Assembly (NCBI GenBank): GCA_963576475.1
Contig: OY754973.1
Coordinates: 12,956,253-13,020,252, forward strand
Direction of reading: 5' to 3'
DNA: 64,000 nt
From: Molanna angustata
Lineage: Eukaryota > Arthropoda > Insecta > Trichoptera > Molannidae
In this document: positions 43,914 to 54,800 of the stretch, piece by piece
Position numbering within the stretch: position 1 is the first letter of the stretch
Layout: the number at the start of each line of letters is the position of its first letter
The notes under the pieces: generated by a model
The model's input: the letters and a program-made list of their open reading frames with translations, nothing else
What the model was told of the DNA's origin: nothing
Database searches by the model: none
Translations under genes and position numbers: made by a program

Positions 43914-46900
43914 TTGAACAAAAGAATTGATTCTACAAGACTGATAAACATTGGGTTTTTAGAAGGAAAATCCAATTGGAGTACGTGGAAGTACAAAGCA
44001 AATATTTGTTTACGTGGTATTCCTGGAGCTCTGGATGTTGTGGAAGGTAGGTTGATGCAACCTATAGAGCCTGTGAAAGACAGCACAACTAAAGAACATG
44101 AGGAATATAGAAACGCTTTGAACGCATTTCTTAAGGCTGACAGTAATGCCTTAATTGTTTTAACAACAAATATGACTGAAGAAACTTTACAAAAAATAAT
44201 GCGTTTTACGAATTCAAGAGATGTTTGGATTGAACTGCACAAATTATTTGATGGTGTTTCTGAAGATAAAGTGTATGATCTATGTTTGCAATTTTTTGGA
44301 TTTAAGAAAAGTCCTAGTGATGACATTGCAACTCATATTTCAAAATTGAAAAATATATGGAATGATCTAGAAAAAGAGATGATTAAAGATGATGAGAATG
44401 ATTCAAAGATGTCTAATTTATTCTTAATATGCAAAATACTAGGTACATTACCAGAAGAATATATTTCATTCAAATCCAGTTGGATGCTTATGTCAAAAAA
44501 TGACAGAACTGTTGATAATTTGACGAATCAGTTATGTGCTTATGAAAAGTCTTTGTTAAGTAAAGGAGTTGAAACAGCAACTCAAAAGGCACTTATATTA
44601 GATTCAACGAGGCAAAATAACCATCAACAGAAGAAGAAAATTATAATATGCAACTATTGCAAAAAACCTAACCATATAATAAAGAAATGCCGTAAATGGA
44701 TAGAAGACGGAAGACCACAGAAACCAAGAAAAATTGATACATTAGATGTTGGTTCATCGAATAAAAATTCAACTAATATGTCTCTTCTTTCTATTGTGAT
44801 GTCCTCTGAGAGTGATAATGACAGTTGGTTTGTGGATAATGGAGCAACTAATCATATCACAAATAATGACAAATTATTTAGGACATTTGAAACATTTACA
44901 ACGACGCATACAGTAACTACAGCCAATAGTGAAACTATAGAGGCTCTTGGCAAAGGTGTAATAGACTTCGAAGCATCCGTAAATGGAAAATGGCACAAAA
45001 TCTCTTTTACAGATGTGTGGTATGTGCCAAAAATTCAAAAGAATTTATTTTCGGTCCTTAAAGCTCAGGATAAAAACCCGAAAAGTATATTTATGTCAAA
45101 AACAAAAATGTGAACTTTTAAAATTGGACGAGATGTCAAGTTAGTAGGTGTACGAGATCGTTTTGGAGGTTTATTTAAATAAGTCATGAGAAGTGTGAAA
45201 TCTAGTTCGCCTGCTGAAGTAAATATAACTGAAATAAATAAACAAAATTTACTTCAACTGTATCATGAGAGATTTGGACACCAGAACAAACGACATGTTA
45301 AAACGATGATATTGAAAAATTTGAATATCGATGTGGAAATGGATTCTGAATGCTGTGAAGGTTGTATTTATGGCAAAGCTCACAGACGTCCCTTTGGTAC
45401 TAGGAATAGAGCCACAAATCCGGGAGAGCTTATTCATACGGACGTATGTGGTCCATTTCAGAGCTCAGTGTCTGGCTACCGTTATTATGTACTCTTCAAA
45501 GATGACTATACCAGATTTCGTAGTATTTATTTTATGAAAGAAAAATCTGAAGTTTCTTATAAGTTAAGTCAATTTATAGCTGAAACTAAGACTGCTGGAT
45601 ATACTATCAAAGAGCTCTTAAGTGACAATGGAGGAGAGTTTGATAATAAAGAAGTAAAAGAAATTCTTAATAAGGAAGGAATAATTCATCGATTCACTAT
45701 GCCTTACACTCCACAACAAAATGGTGTAAGTGAAAGAGAGAACCGCACCATTGTTGAGACAGCTAGGGCTATGATGCATGCACATGAAAACATTCCTCAA
45801 AAACTATGGGCTGAAATGATAAATTCAGCATCGTATATTTTAAACCGAACAGGATCATCCAGTGTTTCTGGGATATCTCCCTATGAACTGTGGTATAAGA
45901 AGAAACCTGGTATAAAGCATCTTCGTATCATAGGGTCCACCTGCTATGTTCATGTTCCAAAGCAAAGAAGGAAGAAATTGGACCGGAAAGCAGTGAAAGG
46001 AATTCTAATTGGATACGATTTCGATGAAGGTTATCGTGTTTGGTGTGAAGAGAACGATAAGTTAATAAGGTCAAGAGATGTTATTTTTGAAGAAAAAATA
46101 TTACATCAATATAAAATGACATTAACTCCTTTAAATGTTGATCTTTCTTCTAAAGAACTCGAAGATTCAAGAATCGAAACCGAGGACAAGTCTGAGATGG
46201 ACACTCAGAGTGAAAAAGATTTTTATGGTTTTGATGAAGAATCACAAGAAGAAATTGAAGAGTCACAGGAAGAAATTGAAGATGAAACAGAACTCATCAG
46301 AATACCCACTGATGGTATAACTGTCCGACAGCTTCGTGATCGTTCAACACTCATACAGCCTAAAAGATATCTGGATTATGCAATGTTATCTAACACATTT
46401 GAAGAACCAGAATCTTTTTACGAGGCCATTAATTCTGATCAAATGAAGAACTGGAAAGTAGCAATGGATCAAGAAATGGCAGCACATGAAGAAAATAAAA
46501 CTTGGGCTTTAGAGAATCTACCTCCTGGGAAAAAGGCAATTCCTTGTAAATGGGTATATAAAGTGAAAAAGAACGTAGATGAATCAATTGACAAATTTAA
46601 AGCCAGGCTAGTGATTAAAGGTTTTTCTCAAAAGAAGGGTATTGATTATGACCAAACCTTTAGTCCTGTAGCTAGAACTTCTACTATTCGTACATTACTA
46701 AGTGTCGCAGCTAAAGAGAATATGAAGTTAGTTCAAATTGATGTATCAACAGCTTTTCTTTATGGTGATTTAAAAGAAACCATATTTATGAAACAGCCTG
46801 ATGGATACGATGATGGTTCTGGCAAAGTATGTCGACTTCAAAAAAGCCTGTATGGACTTAAACAGGCTCCTCGTTGCTGGAATGAAAAATTCAGCAATTT

Positions 46901-47917
46901 TTTTAATCAAACTGGGATTCAAAAAGAGTGAAGCCGATCCATGTCTCTTTGTGAGACAAAAAGGTTCTAGTAGAATTTTCTTTGTCCTGATGGATTGATA
47001 TCTGCTGACAGTGAATATGAACTTCAAGAATTGATTAAGGACCTGAAAAAGGAGTTCAAAATCACCTCAAAGCCAGCATCATATTTCTTGGGATTAGAAA
47101 TAGAAAGAGAAGAAGATGGTTCTATTCGAGTATGTCAGTCTCACTACACCACAAGAATATTCTAGAACGATTTAGTATGGACAACTGCAGAGCTGTTGTT
47201 ACCCCAATAATTAAGGACAATAGTACAGAGAAGAGTTCCCTCAACACCAAGTTTCCTTATAGGCAAGCGGTTGGAGCTTTGATGTATCTCATGTGTGGGA
47301 CAAGACCTGATATTGCGTATGCTGTTGTAGTAGTATCCCGAAGTCTTGAAAAACCCACAGATTGTGATGTGATCAAAGTCAAGAGAATTTTTCGTTATTT
47401 AAAAGGCACTACTGACTATGCAATTATATACAAAAATAATATCAATAAGAATGTCTTAGACTGTTATAGCGATGCTGATCATGGAGGCGACCTTGATACA
47501 GGACGTTCAACCTCTGGTGTACTTTGTATTTATTCCGGAGCACCTATTACGTGGTTAAGTCAACAACAAAAATCGGTCGCAATATCTACTACAGAAGCTG
47601 AAATCGTAGCAGCCAGTGAAGCAGCACGTGAAATAATCTGGATCAAGAGGCTTTTAGTAGAACTTGATCAATTAAAAGTAACTAAGCCTAATCTACAAGT
47701 TGATAATGAAGCAGCAATTCGTCTTGCACAAAATCCAGAATTTCATCGAAGAACAAAACATATTCGATTGAGACATTTCTTTGTTCGAGAATTGGTAGCA
47801 GCTAATGAAATTACTATTTCAAGAGTAGACACTGAAAAACAACTTGCAGATTTATTGACAAAACCACTATTTGCTGTTAGGCTAAAACAATTATGCAACA
47901 GTATGGGTGTATCCTAG
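43914..47917 (+). pseudogene. Copia Gag-Pol polyprotein, inactivated
   Basis: Gag ends in a CCHC knuckle (CNYCKKPNHIIKKC, about 44650). The protease motif reads WFVDNGATNH (about 44827). Integrase shows HERFGHQNK...CEGC, then the D,D,E set in IHTDVCGPF, LLSDNGGEF and NGVSERENRTIVE. RT includes CKWVYKVKK, KARLVIKGFSQ, VDVSTAFLYG-like (IDVSTAFLYGDL) and LYGLKQAPRCW. RNase H/C-terminus runs to 47917 (ADHGGDLDTGRSTSG, ISTTEAEIVAASEAA). Breaks: no ATG (frame opens at TTG 43914, right after a stop), TGA at 45111-45113, TAA at 45180-45182, a frameshift in a T-run near 46908, loss of the YVDD catalytic block near 46990, and a frameshift near 47160. Confidence 0.92.
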
Positions 47918-47935
47918 TTATTAAATATGGGAGAG

Positions 47936-48193
47936 TGTTGAAGTACCTACATTAATATTTAAAAACTAAGTAGTATGTACACAGGTACCTTACATAGCAA
48001 GTTCCTACTTTATTATGTAATGTCTGATTTTATGTATTCAAAATCAGAGTGAATCTTACTTTCCTTTGTTTTCTCTCTTATGAAAAATAATTCAAGAAAC
48101 AATACTTATGTCAAATATTTTGTGTTACATACAAAAGTCTTAATTAAATATGTCTAAATGAATAAATGTATAATTACTCTGAATAAATCAACA
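47936..48193 (+). repeat. Copia 3' LTR
   Basis: 258 bp, followed by GTAAC (48194-48198). Confidence 0.95.
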
Positions 48194-48198
48194 GTAAC

Positions 48199-49628
48199 GA
48201 GGCTGTAGAGGAAACACTTACACTACATATCACTTTTTATTAATAAAAAAAATAACTTAAAACTAGCTTAAATTCACCCCTCGTTGGTTATGTATGGACC
48301 TGAAACACACTTATTCACTATTATACGATTATTTAAGTTATGTTTATTCTTAAAAGTTATTTTTAATAGTAACTTAAACTATCTTAAATTCACCCCCGTT
48401 GATTAGATGGATCTGAAACACACTTACAATCTTATTCATAATAACTTATGTTAGGTTTAAAACAGTGTATAACAACAGTACTGGAAATCCCTATTCATAA
48501 TAGCATATATAAGGCAATAATGCTATATAACAGCTATATTACGCCTATATAAGATAAACAGCAATATAAGAAGTGTATAGGGACCGAACATTTCCGATAA
48601 ATCCCGAATGTTACCGATGGTCGCATTACATGTCAATTATTTTTGACATTTTTGAAGCGACGTGAACATTTGTTTACTATTTCATTTCACAAATTAATAA
48701 AACAACAGATAATTATAAATACGATCAAATGTATTGTTCGCGTCTTAATATGACGTGAACGAATTACAAAAAAATATTTGTCATAATCACTGACACATCA
48801 TTTGATAAGGCTATATTAATTTAAGGTAACCCACGTTTCATTTTTGCTACAGTTTTCGCTACAGTTTTTCATATAAATATCTAAATAATTATATTCACGA
48901 AATAAAAGATGAAAATAAAGCCCAAACACTACAAGAAACGTTGTATTTTTGTTTTTTAAACATCGACAAATGTCAAATCACCGGAGAAACATGAATGAAT
49001 TGCAACGTTGTCAGATAAAACAGTGACATAGCAACGATATTGTTATATTGCTATATAAATGTTATTATGAATAGTCAAGAATATAAGTGCTTATACTGTG
49101 TTTTAGTTATATAATGTTTTTACCACAGTATAAGGAAATATTATGAATAAGACTGTTAGTCTCTACCATGCAATCAATATAATATATTAATATTATTAGT
49201 ATACACAGAAAAAAAAAACTAAAGCCATCCGAGAGCCCTAGCACGTGGCACTACACTTTAAAACTTTATAAGATAGACCGCTCGATACGCGTTAGACTCG
49301 ATATACTACTCGCTGACCACTCACACTGACAACTACCGAATGACAACTGACTGGCCACAGCAGGGCAACCCAGCGCCCGTGAAACATGGAGTAGGGGAGG
49401 GGGGGGGTGGTTAAACTGAAGAATCCATCCGTACCGCCGGGTGCCAACCAAGATTCCAGGAATCTGCCAAATGCATTTTACATTTCAAATTTATTTTCAA
49501 TAGAAAAGACAATGCTTAAATATATAAACAAGGCCTGGGAGGCCGCTATAATCCGTTCCTAGAATTAATAGAAGAAATACATTAGGCCGAAGTAAAATAA
49601 TGGTTATTGGGTTTCTTTGATATCATAA
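48199..49628 (-). repeat. LTR-like repeat continuing from left of Copia; no gene
   Basis: A direct duplication of about 75 bp (48233-48308 and 48360-48430; shared CTTAAATTCACCCC and CTGAAACACACTTA). Further right, 49300-49460 is GC-richer, with ACTCACACTGACAACTACCG and a G-run at 49399-49407. Read right to left this could be an LTR leader, but neither end is defined. Nothing coding. Confidence 0.4.
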
Positions 49629-49738
49629 TGCATGGAAATATATCGATCACAATACCTATGGAAATATCAGGCATAACATCTTCTTTCGATTGTTACCTGT
49701 AGTGTCACATTTTCCGATGTTATGTCTTGTCAAAAATA
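49629..49738 (+). repeat. 110-bp direct repeat, left copy
   Basis: From TGCATGGAAATATATCGATC to CTTGTCAAAAATA. It is identical, base for base as far as I can read, to 50905-51014. The two copies exactly flank an R1-like LINE. A short related piece lies reversed at about 41885-41932. Confidence 0.92.
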
Positions 49739-50904
49739 GCGGCCAGCGACCGGCGGCCAGCGATGGTCTTCCGGTCATCGCTGGTGTCCTGCCTGCTGAT
49801 CTTGAGGTGCGGGACTTTGTCGCACGTAGAAGTATCAAGCTCAACAGACGGGCTGAACATTTAGGAGTGATTGTTTGTGTTGCACCTGGACTTGGTGGTC
49901 TGAGTGGGGCAATCAATAGAGTCAGAGAAAGGACGATGGAAGTTTGGCAGGAGCGCTGGGATAGAGGAGGAACTGCTAGGGTTACCTATAAGTTCTTCCC
50001 TGACCTAAGAAAGAGGATGAGCATGAGATCGCTGGCACTGAGCCACCATGCGGTGCAGCTCGTGTCAGGACACGGGGAGCTTAAAGGCCGACTATTTGAG
50101 TTGGGCCTAGTGGTGGATCCGTGGTGTGCTTGTGGTACCGGTGCCCAGAATGCAGAGCATATCCTTTGGGAGTGCCCTTTGTTGATGGATGCCAGGGAGA
50201 ATATGATTGGAGGTATGTGTGCTGGCACCGCCCGGCCAGTCTGGTTTGGTGAAGTGCTGGCGAACCATCACAATGTTGCTCGTTTCGAAGAGTTTGTTGA
50301 TGTGTGGGTTTCACGCTGGGATGAGCTCCGGAGACCGAGTTTACCCCCGGTCGAAGGTCTCGTACAGCGGTGGGCCTAATCTGGCCTGGAGTGATGCTGT
50401 GGCGGAGTGGTCGATGACTCGTTGACGTTTCGTGCCGTCCCTTCTCCCTTCGTGGAGGTGTCTAATCAAGTGCCTCCATCTGGTTGGGTCCTCCTTCCTC
50501 GCGTCGAGGTTAGCTATCGCACCTGGTGATGCGGGTGCGATGGCTCTTTTGGAATGTCGGGACGCCTCTGTCCTGGCCCCCTCACCTATTAATCTAAGGC
50601 TTAAGACTAAGACAGTAGTATTAAGACAATTAGCTTGTAAGATGTATAGTTATAGTATGATGCTAGTTATAAGTAGTTATAAGTACCTAGAAATTAAGAT
50701 TAGTTTTAATTAGTAAGGTGCATTAGGTAGGCTTCATCCTTGAATGAGGGCACTGAGAGTCTATAATTTAGCAGGCGGTGTTTGTTGGGGGGAGCCCATC
50801 CGGCAAACTCCGAGCCCGCCTGCGTAAAAAGATTTGCAAGTAAGTGCGGGTAAAGAGGTGCTAACGCGCCTGAGATACCCGGGTAAGCGGTGGTTGACTT
50901 TCAG
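49739..50904 (+). mobile_element. 5'-truncated R1-like LINE
   Basis: The coding part (49739-50379) is the C-terminal end of an R1-clade ORF2: AGVLPADLEVRDFVARRS, W..RWDRGGTARVTYKFFPD, SGHGELKGRLFELGL then a CACG...EHILWECPL zinc motif, stop TAA at 50377. The R1 pattern W..RW......R.TY..FP...H.............GHG.F...L.......C.CG....EH....C is clear. A 525-bp 3' UTR without poly(A) follows. The endonuclease and RT are missing. Confidence 0.85.
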
Positions 50905-51014
50905 TGCATGGAAATATATCGATCACAATACCTATGGAAATATCAGGCATAACATCTTCTTTCGATTGTTACCTGTAGTGTCACATTTTCCGATGTTATG
51001 TCTTGTCAAAAATA
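50905..51014 (+). repeat. 110-bp direct repeat, right copy
   Basis: Identical to 49629-49738. Read as the target duplication of the R1-like insertion, or as an older tandem duplication used as target. Confidence 0.92.
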
Positions 51015-51299
51015 TTTTAATCCAACGTTTTTTTTCTTTATATTGTCCATATTTTTTTATCATCTTTGTTTGTGGTGTGCTGATTTGGCGTCGAATTCAA
51101 ACAAAATAGAACCTGAATAGAAGTGGACGAGAGGTCGCGTCACTATTATTGTTGTTGTCAAACCATTTGTGTATAAAATCATGTTTATTATAAATAAATA
51201 TATTTGTTTTTTTACAAAACAAAAAAGTTATGCAGAAAAGGGTTAAAGGTTAAGACCATAAACAAATAGGATTCTACCGATTCTAGGAAATACTCGAAT

Positions 51300-51443
51300 G
51301 TCACGAATCATATTAGCAACTATTTACCGGAAGTGTGACATCACTGCCAACTGGGTGACGTTCTTTGAGTGCCTGGGTGAATTTTGTGTCTCGTCTTCGA
51401 GACAATATTTGTCATTTTTTTTAGTTTAGGACAGTAACTTAAT
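51300..51443 (+). promoter_or_regulatory. Sar1 promoter/first untranslated exon region
   Basis: A GTGAGT donor at 51444 and an acceptor TTTTTTCAG ending at 51801 imply an untranslated first exon that ends at 51443. Upstream, GGTGACGTTC at about 51355 is an ATF/CREB-type ACGT site, of the class used by CrebA/XBP1 on secretory-pathway genes; this link is inferred. The transcription start was not located. Confidence 0.45.
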
Positions 51444-51812
51444 GTGAGTTATGCGTTTTTAACCAAAATTGTGTTTTTAAAGTTTGTGTGCATTGATTTT
51501 CCAAATTGTATATTCATGATTGCCGGCAGTCCTTCCTATTTTTCGAATTTAAGTTTGACATCTGAATAAGAGGCTCCGACTGTTTTTTTCTGTCTAGTTT
51601 ATAAGTATTTGAATAATATTCTCATTATTTTTACCAGTTATGTGCGTATTTTGATTAAGAACATATTCTTTCATCTTAAATTTACTTACAATATATTTTT
51701 TCAAGGTTGTCCAGTTGATTGTGATGTGTTAATATTTGCTAGTCATTCTACAGTTAAAATAATCCTTTGTGAAACATTCATTTGTAACTTTGTTTTTTCA
51801 GTGTTTAGCACA

Positions 51813-54800
51813 ATGTTCATATGGGACTGGTTTACGGGAGTTTTAGGATATTTAGGTACGTATATTCTTTGTTTAATCTATTAATAGATATCAATTTACT
51901 ACAATGCCAACAATATTAAATTATTTTGTTTTTGTAATTAAGTGGTGATCCTGACCTTTGATCTTTTGTATTTTTTATTAATCAATGTTTGTCAGTGTTG
52001 TTGATAATCAATTAGCATAAATAAATGTGTACACATATCATTGTTTTCTTAATGTTGTATTTTAATTAGGATTCCTTAGAAGAAAAGGAAGATACGTCAT
52101 ATTGGGTTTAGAAAATTCCGGTAAAGGATCTTTACTAGAGAGACTTGTTGAAGAAAAATTAATAGAACCTCTCGATGAATCAAATTTTGAAAATCTGAAA
52201 GTAGTATTCTCTCCAATTGATACAGTGGATGATTGTGAGTTAAATAAATTATTATAATATAAACTAACAGCATGTTGTTTTTTGCATAGGTCTGTGGAAG
52301 AAATCAGGAAAACTGCTATTTCTAGGACTAGATAATGCTGGCAAAACAACCCTTCTACATATGCTTAAAGATGATAGACTCGCTCAACATGTTCCCACAC
52401 TGCATCCTAGTAAGATTTTTTTGTAAAGTTTTGTAAAGAAAATTTTTCAATCATAAACAACAAAAATATACCTCTATGATAGTAAGACGAGTTTTTCAAA
52501 ATTGACTTTGAGATAAATTTTGCACTATGTTATGTGTACATAAATACTAAGGATATCTGAAAACAATAAATTGACGTCTCATTTTCCTTATAATGCAATA
52601 TTATTACTATGTTTGTAAAATTGAGATTTGTTTATGAGATGTTCAAATGTGACTATTTGACCAACATAAGTATAGCTTTGTCCCAAAAATATACCACTAC
52701 ATTATATTATCTTTAGTATATGTACTGCCAAAGTAAGTACATAATATCTTCAGTAAGAATGGAAATGAGACTTGATTCTTTTAACAAAATGATCTAAGAC
52801 CCGAATGCACAGTCCTAGGTAACTAAATACTAACTCCTAACCTCACTGAAGTATTTAGTATAGACATGTGTAACGCTGTTTTGCGCCGCTCGATTGCGTC
52901 GATCCAGTTCACTGCGCGGGGTGGGTTAACCCACTCCTTCGAAACGTATTGGCTTACGGCGCAGTGAGTCGACTGAGTCTTGAGTGCTAGACCGGGAGAA
53001 TGCGAACAGTGTTAGGATATTGAGTTATTGCGTTGCCTGCTTTTTAACTGACATACTTACTTTCCCGATTCTACTTTTAAAAGTTGTTATATTTTTAAAC
53101 ATGTAGGTACATGAAATATAATGAAAATAATAATAATCTTTACTTATATAAAATACAATACCTAATAATATGTATTTATTAATAATATGTATTTCAATCA
53201 CTCATCATATTTAACACGGAATAGATTTAGATAGAATATTAAAGACAAGACACCTAAGCTTTATTACAATGATATATAAATACGTCATTGATTTATTAAA
53301 TGTCTTACGATAAGTCGGTAGGTGCGCGTATACAATGTAGGTCAACGCAGTTCATTCATGCGCTGTATGTACGTACTTAAGAGCCTGTGGGTTGTTGAGC
53401 CAGTGAGTTGTTGAATGTGTCATGTAGATGGTGCGCGGTACACATCTCACTCGGCGACCGGCGTCATTTTGATGCGTCATGACGCAATTATGGGTTAACT
53501 CAGTGAGCTGGTGCAGTGAGCTGCGCGGCTCACTACGGGTTGACGCAAGGAATTTTGTTGAGTTACCCATGTCTAATTTAGTATTCTTAAGTAAGCAATT
53601 GCGTTGCAGATACTTCACTAACTAAATACTACGGTAAATTTAAGGTCGATGGCTTAGCATTTCACATTATTGTGTATGAAGAAAAGAGATAGATAGTTTT
53701 CTATGGGTTTAGTCTAACGTGTAAAATGTTTTTTTTTGTCATAGCAACACAAATACATGTAACCAAGATCACACCGACAGCTCAATGTTACGTCTTTTCT
53801 GAATTTCCAGTGAATCTTCGGTATCTCGTGTTGATCGCTGAATAATCTGTTAGGTATTTGATTTGACAAAATTACCAAATACATATTTGACGAAGTTGTA
53901 AAAATCATGCATCGAAACATTTTGTATTTTATTATTAAATCACTCGTAAGGTTCCTTGCGATCAACCTTACTTTTTGACAGTTCGCAGTTCACGCCAACG
54001 CGCATGCGCTAAATATTTTGATATGTCTGCAATGCAATTCTCATACAAAAACATCGTAGCATCCTACAGTTAGGAAGCCACGTGATATCATAACTTAAGT
54101 GAGCGACTGCAATGAAAATATGTTTTTTTTAACAGGAATTAATTATTTATTTATTTAAAAATTCAACACAGACAGCGTTTGCTGGTATGAGTATTTAGAT
54201 TTTAGTATTTAGGTAGGACTCTGCATTCGGACCTAAATCTATAGCTTTACATTTTTTACTTGGGTATTAAGATTTTTTGATTTGTAGTAAGTAAGTAAGT
54301 AAGTTTATCATAATATATTAAATCTTATGTGAATGTCCAAGAATTGATGAAAACCAGCTGCAATTTGGGTCTCTACATTTTTACTTGGGTATTTAGATTT
54401 TTTGATTTGTAGTAAGTAAGTAAGTAAGTTTATCATAATATATTAAATCTTATGTGAATGTCCAAGGAATTGATGAAAACCAGCTGCAATTTGGGTCTCT
54501 ACATTTTTACTTGGGTATTTAGATTTTTTGATTTGTAGTAAGTAAGTAAGTAAGTTTATCATAATATATTAAATCTTATGTGAATGTCCAAGGAATTGAT
54601 GAAAACCAGCTGCAATTTGGGTCTCTACATTTTGTACAGCTAATCAAAGCAAATCACCTTTTTTGTAACAGAATGGATTGAACTCACTGTACATATTCTC
54701 TTTACAACAAATTTATTATTATTAAAATACAATAATAATGCAAATGAATAACATCTTGAAAATAAAGGCTTTCTTAATGCTTGTATACTATGTACTAAAA

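Larger units (their letters stand above)
43572..48193 (+). mobile_element. Complete Ty1/Copia element with defective pol
   Basis: Two 258-bp LTRs (43572-43829, 47936-48193) start TGTTGAAG and end AATCAACA. GTAAC flanks the element at 43567-43571 and 48194-48198. The LTRs differ at one base that I can find (G versus A in TGATTTTGTGT / TGATTTTATGT). A polypurine tract TATGGGAGAG precedes the 3' LTR. Despite the young LTRs the coding region is broken in at least four places (see the polyprotein entry). Confidence 0.95.

Noticed and set aside
53352..53618. 88-codon minus-strand frame
   Set aside because: It lies within the hAT-like MITE of Sar1 intron 3, without transposase motifs.
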